Shown one piece after another: positions 59,115 through 64,000 of a stretch of 64,000 nucleotides of DNA; the first letter of the stretch is position 1; every line of letters begins with the position of its first letter. This stretch comes from Corbicula japonica (lineage: Eukaryota; Mollusca; Bivalvia; Venerida; Cyrenidae). Location: contig JAZAYU010000012.1 in NCBI GenBank assembly GCA_038501625.1, forward strand, positions 4,898,001 through 4,962,000, read 5' to 3'. Under the pieces are notes generated by a model. It was not told the origin of the DNA. It did no database searches and was given only the letters and a program-made list of their open reading frames with translations. The position numbers were made by a program, and so were the translations under genes.

Positions 59115-62100
59115 CTGAAATAAGTGTTTTGTTAAACTTAAACGGAGTGTGAAACTGTTTAACTGCAACCACGAAAGAGTTGAGGTTAAAGTTCAAAGCT
59201 TTCGGGTAAATTGAAAATCCAATTGGTTATCTAAATGAAGCAAGCATCGAAACCCAAATCAGAAAGTTAATCGCGCCAGTACAAAGCAAACTTAATTGGT
59301 AAAGGTGTTTTTACTGTACAATCTAAATTTATTTCAAAAGCACGTATCACGGGTTAATGATGCATGCAAGGACTAAATTGTTTTCAACTGATATCATTGA
59401 CAAAGTAAACAGTATTCCATTTGAAGAGAATCTCCGGTACAACCTGACAAGGTTCTACCAGAGACTCTTCTCAGTGGAATACTGTTTATGTTGATAATGA
59501 TAGCCATTGTAAAATAAACTTTGTACTCATAGGTGATAAGATGCTATTTCGTCATAGTAATTTTAAACTTAATATTAATTCTGTGAAGACAAATTAATTT
59601 AATTAAGATATAATGTGTACTAAAAAGGAGCTTACCACCAGCATCGAGTATCATGTATCTTTCTCCTATGGCAAAGCATCGGATCTCTGCCCGGTCGACA
59701 CCAGCCACCCTCTCTACAGGAAGGTACCGACAGAACAAACTTGCAGCTTCAGGCTCCAGACTCAGTGATAGCCTGTCCGTGTCAATCTCGGCCTTTTTAT
59801 TAAAGATCAAAACATATTCAAAATCAAAACATATTCTGAGCTTTTCGGATGAAGATATGAATTTGATTAGTTAAAAAAATATTCGGAAAACACGGTAATG
59901 AATTCTTCAGGTTTACATGGCCGGAGGAAATTCATGTGACTAATATGTGAAATATTATTTGAGTCCATATGATGTGTGATCAGTCTGTTTAACTATTTGG
60001 TTAAGCGTTTAGCGACAGGAGATTATAAATATTTCTTGGGTAGGTACTCGATCAAATTATATTATACCTTTATCTTGATCTTGATTTGATTTCAGGTTCA
60101 GTTAACTCGAAAAGGTCATCCAACACTTGAAAGTACTCATAGATAATTTATTTACTTCCCGTGTTTGGATTCTTTTTCTTATACACTTGGCAGCCCTGTT
60201 CTTCACAAAATGCAACGTGGTAAGTAAGAGTTAGCTGCACAAGACAACCTGGTTTTAACCTCAGGTGGCAAATATGTTTTACTATTGACCATTTCGTTGT
60301 AGCAACACCGAGTATCATTTTATTTTGCAAATTGTTTGTGGTATAATGGAGTCATTTAAAAATGGTAATGAAATTAATTAATGCCTTTTCTTCCATATTA
60401 ATTGTTTGTTTTTGTTCATTTTTCTTTCTGTGTATGGAGTTTTGGATATGCGTAATTCTAAGCCATTTGATTTTACTTATTTGAGTAGTAGTGATCCAAA
60501 CATTGTTAAATGCATGCCTGGATATGCATATAATAAGCAGAATAAACGTATAACACCGAATGCGTTTTAAATGCTCTATTATAATAAACAGGAAGCACTT
60601 CGTAAATACAACAAATAAAATAAAATCGTTACACATGGTAAATTTTCATATAACATCTTAATAATAATAATAATAATAAATATAATATAATATCTTACAT
60701 TAATTGCAGCCTCTCTCATGAACTTCTTGGCTGAGTCGGTCCATATTGCTGGGACCGTGATAACCCAGTGGATTTCTTCTGGTTTAATGTTTATATTCTT
60801 GTCTATGAACGATTGCAATAGATGATCCTTCAAATATTTGATGGATGCCGTAAACACTTCCATCGCCGGCATTTCTAAGTTCTTGTCGTCATGCAGAGAG
60901 GTAGTTCTAGTCAACGCCTATAATATATATGCAGTCTTTTTTAACGAATTCTTAAAAACAAATTACATTGTTTTATCATTACTTTGTTTATGGAATTCAT
61001 TGGAGTCGATCTGTTTCATGTAATGAAGTTTTGGGTAGGGTATGAGAGGTTACTCTTCATAAACTTTTTAACACACCAATGGCTTTCCTTCTGTTAACAC
61101 TTTGTCAGTATTTGTTTACGCAGTGTGTATAAACATTTCACTTAAGTTTTTTGTGTCCATCTACTGATCTGAGAGAAAATGCCTGATAATGAGTATGTAT
61201 TTACTCTTAAGCAATATTTTTCTTAACTGTTTTGCTAGTTGTTAATGTTACTTCACAACAATATCACCATTATTTTTCAGCGTGAGTATTTCTTGACCTT
61301 AATTTCAAAGACAAGTGTGAGGTTGGTGCACCCTGGACCTTGTTTAAAACTTCTAGTGGCAAATTATTTTGCCACCGGCTGTTTTAAGGCGGTAACCACT
61401 CGGGTTCTTTTACTCGTTAATTGTTTGTGGTGTCAAATTTGAAATTGATCATTTGATAAACTTATGCTGTCTTTTCCACTCTATATTTTGTCGGAGAGGT
61501 GAGGCTGTGTTTTAAAAATGTGGCAATTCCTTATATGCATTTCACTTCTTAACATAGTTTTGCTTTTAAAACAGTGTTTCAATTTCAATCTTGTCAATGA
61601 CTAATTTCACTTATAAACATACAATAAACATCTGAAAATCTTTGCCAACATGACATTCCTCTAAGGAACATTACTCACTTGTTCATTATAAAGCAGCATC
61701 TTAAATCTCTTGAAGAAGTACCAGCTCCAAGTTTGCCCCTCAGCTGCCGCCTGGTTATATTTAGTCTCAGCATCTAGCCCAAAGGAATCAAACCGTTTAT
61801 CTTTGTTGAACAAAATGCATGAAGGGGTTTTATGCGATAAACCAGATGTAGACGCCCGCCAGTTGTTGGTTTTCACCTGTTAATACAAAGACTGTCTTGG
61901 TCAAGGATAATTGAAAATAATCATCAATCAATTAACTGTCTTGGTCAAGGATAATTGAAAATAATCATCAATCAGTCAACTGTCTTGGTCAAGGATAATT
62001 GAAAACAATCATCAATCAATTAACTGTCTTGGTCAAAAATAATTGAAAATAATCATCAGTCAATTAACTGTCTTGATCAAGAATGAATTTAAATAACAGA

Positions 62101-62318
62101 ATACTACCAAATTGATGAAGCTGCGCTTTTACAACAGTTAATTCATGTTTGATAATACTAAATTACTTTTATACTTCACTACTTACAGAGAGCGGATTCT
62201 CCTCGAACTCAGCACGTGACTGGAAGGCGTAACCAGAGTATGTTGTTCCGAAATCTATAGCCGCTACAAATATTCGTTCCTGTAGTGCACTCGCCCGAAC
62301 CGGCAGAGAGGTAGGTTG
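58051..62318 (-). CDS. HSPA12-like heat shock 70 family protein, five exons, 5' end missing
   Basis: Exons in order of transcription are 62318-62187, 61876-61679, 60917-60699, 59792-59636 and 59114-58051. All borders are AG/GT, and the sum is 1770 nt (589 residues plus TGA). Hsp70 ATPase motifs, numbered from the first visible residue: phosphate-1 AAIDFGTTYSGYAF at 19-32, EPEAAS in exon 4, phosphate-2 ILDAGGGTVDITVHEI near 231-246, adenosine motif VGGFSESPML near 399-408, and connect-2 PEEAGLAVLKGAVLFG near 424-439. The C-terminal part lacks the classic Hsp70 substrate domain and EEVD tail, as in HSPA12A/B. The split into many exons also fits. These are ATP-binding chaperone-like proteins, strongly expanded in bivalves; the client is unknown. 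The initiating methionine lies upstream of 62318. Confidence 0.94.
59391..59502. mobile_element. Inverted-repeat element in an HSPA12-like intron
   Basis: Left arm includes AAACAGTATTCCATTTGAAG and the right CAGTGGAATACTGTTT; matching continues outwards (ATCATTGAC / TTGATAATGAT). The arms are about 40 bp with a loop of about 27 bp around CCGGTACAACCTGACAAGG. A small non-coding hairpin element, family unknown. Confidence 0.75.
59636..59792 (-). CDS. HSPA12-like exon 4
   Basis: 157 nt; acceptor AATAAAAAG, donor GTAAGCTC. It encodes AEIDTDRLSLSLEPEAASLF through RYMILDAG and ends in phase 1, which restores the glycine-rich phosphate-2 loop on splicing. Confidence 0.92.
60699..60917 (-). CDS. HSPA12-like exon 3
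   Basis: 219 nt, phase 0 at both ends. Acceptor ATATTATAG; donor GTAAGATA. It encodes ALTRTTSLHDDKN, KYLKDHLLQ and HWVITVPAIWTDSAKKFMRE, the Hsp70 segment WxVTVPAIW before subdomain IIA. A (TAA)n microsatellite (about 60656-60680) lies just inside the downstream intron. Confidence 0.93.
61310..61445. repeat. Dispersed repeat with AAGGCGGTAACC motif, copy 3
   Basis: GACAAGTGTGAGGTTGGTGC, TTTTAAGGCGGTAACC and TTAATTGTTTGTGGTGTC recur in the order seen at 8305. It lies in an HSPA12-like intron. Confidence 0.65.
61679..61876 (-). CDS. HSPA12-like exon 2
   Basis: 198 nt, phase 0 at both ends. Acceptor TTAACAG; donor GTGAGTAA. It encodes VKTNNWRAS, HKTPSCILFNKDKRFDSFG and GQTWSWYFFKRFKMLLYNEQ, as expected after the phosphate-1 loop in HSPA12-type proteins. 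Confidence 0.92.
61891..62090. repeat. 44-bp minisatellite in an HSPA12-like intron
   Basis: Four and a half copies of a unit starting ACTGTCTTGGTCAAGGATAA and ending ATCATCAATCAATTA, at 61891, 61935, 61979, 62023 and 62067. It starts only 15 bp upstream (in the transcript sense) of exon 2, so the repeat lies beside the acceptor and branch-point zone. Confidence 0.92.
62187..62318 (-). CDS. HSPA12-like exon 1 of those visible (phosphate-1 loop)
   Basis: 132 nt, phase 0 at both ends. Acceptor TTTGTCTTCCAG; donor GTAAGTAG. It encodes QPTSLPVRASALQERIFVAA, then IDFGTTYSGYAFQSRAEF. It has no start codon, so an upstream coding exon must exist. Confidence 0.92.
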
Positions 62319-64000
62319 CTGGAAGACAAATCATTTACCTTACACGACAAATAATAGTCCATAAAATTTGTAAAACTGCGACTTCTACTTTGTGTTATTA
62401 AGTGGATTATATATATCATCATAATGTTTCAATTATTTATATTTTTTGTTAAATATCATGTACTACTTTTCAATAGCTTGAGAAAATAAAAGGTCTCTCT
62501 TAAATTTGAATCTCCTTTGATCTTTTTCAAACATCACGGGTAAGGAAGTACCCAATTCATTTCGAAAATACCCAAAATATCAATTATATCACATCGAAAT
62601 GAATGGTACTTATAACTAGTGTTGCAGAATCGGACAAATATCATAATCGATTATCAAATCGAAATTCCTAGAAGAAATCAATTTAAATCGGTAAATAATC
62701 GAAAACTGTGACACACTCTTTGAAGGTTAATGCCTGTGTTTTGCTATGCACCTTTACTGTTTAATTATGTTCTATAAACTATAGCTACTTTAAATGTAAA
62801 TAAGACAATTCAGAGAATCAATTCAATTTAACACTATACAGTCATTATGTAAATAACAGAACCTACATTCTTGTACAGCTATAATGTTAACTTGAAAATC
62901 TACAGAAGGTTTGTCTGGGTGCTATGTTGTGTGTCATGATTGCTTTGCCCTATTTTTGGGGTTAGTTTTCTCAAAAACTTATTATGTAAAAGACTACAAA
63001 TACACTGTGACCTTAAGCAGCAAGCTGCAATTACAAAGGCATTGAAGAGTCTGAGCAAAATAATACAGTGCTTTTTTCTGCGAGGAATCAAGAACAAAAA
63101 TACATAAACTAAGTACTTTAAATTCTGCTGGTAAAATTTCCACGCTAGTTTTGTTTCAAAGTTGAAGCAGAATTCTAATAGAATTCAGTATGAAAGTGCA
63201 TCAACATGATCTTGGATTGATGACTGAACATGTTCAATTGTTAATGCATTTGTAAATTATGATAGCATCACATACAGATGTAATCCCATTTGGTAGTAAA
63301 GTATTTTAAATAATCACCATTCAAGAGACAACTACATCCTTAAACTTGAACCTTTATTTGCTAACACTTTCAGACACAATCATAGTAATGGGATATTGGT
63401 TGCAAATCATGTACAATCATTGGCTTGAATCATTTGCCATTTCCATTGTGATTTCATTGATAAGAATCAGTTTATGAAACAGCTTAGTGTATTATTCACA
63501 AAATGGTAGTAGCTTACAAAATTACCACTTACTGTTGTGTGCTTGCTGCCATTTTTAACATAAAATTTTGGAGTTTTAATGATAAAATATAACATATTTC
63601 AATTATTTTTTTAACTAAACATTGAATGAAAGTAGGATGAAAGAACAATGCTTTGCAAAAATATATCCAGTATAAAGTGGAACAATTCAAATTTGTTTGA
63701 ATAAAAATGCAAAAATCTGCACCTATTTGAATCCCTGCAACCCCCAAAACAGGTTTTAAATGGAAATTTAATCGATAATCGTTACATCACTACCTATAAC
63801 CTGATCACAATTACTGTTTAAAAAATAACGAAATTAAAAATCTATGATTTTACTAATTAACGTTCAGTTTGTTGTATAGGGTGATTTTTATTGTGTGTGG
63901 TTTGCATATTTTAAGTGTCATAACCAATTAGCGGACACCCCACTTATGATTTTCAATAAATGATTAACATTCTACTTTCTGTTTCGATCTCTGTTTGAAC
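62319..64000. other. Upstream intron/flank of the HSPA12-like gene
   Basis: AT-rich. The only candidate coding start is a 20-nt minus-strand exon at 63552-63533 (MAASTQ plus two bases) with donor GTAAGTGG, but its phase does not fit the exon at 62318. No other feature was recognised. Confidence 0.4.

Noticed and set aside
28114..62318. A three-gene defence or stress cluster (TRIM-like, NTPDase, HSPA12-like)
   Set aside because: The genes are far apart, on different strands, with separate introns and repeats between; no shared signal was seen and co-location alone is weak evidence.

Overview
This is animal nuclear DNA: AT-rich, with few genes. The genes are split into exons with GT/AG junctions and large introns, and the spaces between them are full of non-LTR retrotransposon copies, palindromic MITEs and minisatellites. 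The repeat types (an array of about 165-170 bp units carrying an 'AGGGGCATAACTTG'-like motif, repeats ending in GACGGACGG, nested-palindrome MITEs), together with a RING-less TRIM protein and an HSPA12-type chaperone, fit a bivalve mollusc, probably a heterodont. That assignment is inference from remembered repeat style; no search was run.

Layout. 1-6.4 kb: an array of 165-170 bp repeats split by a decayed retrotransposon with an RNase H domain (1574-5826), which has a clear 12-bp target-site duplication. 6.4-27.3 kb: no convincing gene. It holds four separate minisatellites (34-bp units at 10.1-11.1 kb, 60-bp at 11.3-12.1 kb, 45-bp at 14.6-16.0 kb, 28-bp at 20.1-20.6 kb) and many MITEs, chiefly a hairpin family with inverted CCAAT boxes. 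28.1-30.1 kb (+): an intact single-exon TRIM-like gene of 657 aa with two B-boxes, a coiled coil, a C-terminal propeller-like region and no RING. 34.2-46.9 kb (-): five exons of a cell-surface-type ectonucleoside triphosphate diphosphohydrolase, joining in phase into 408 residues; the last exon was not found. Its introns carry MITEs, duplications and a reverse-transcriptase relic. 51.4-56.8 kb: a possible secreted-protein first exon, then a diverged direct duplication with a 5'-truncated LINE in one copy and an almost empty site in the other. 58.05-62.3 kb (-): five exons of an HSPA12-like Hsp70 gene (589 aa read), missing at least its first coding exon.

The three recognisable genes do not form an operon or an evident pathway. 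TRIM-like and HSPA12-like genes are both families expanded in bivalves and often linked to stress or immunity, and NTPDases control extracellular ATP, but any link between them here is only co-location. I found no new multi-gene system. The more interesting signals are in repeat biology (phase-locked motif arrays, hairpin MITEs next to a splice site, an empty/filled LINE site) and in two orphan exon candidates.
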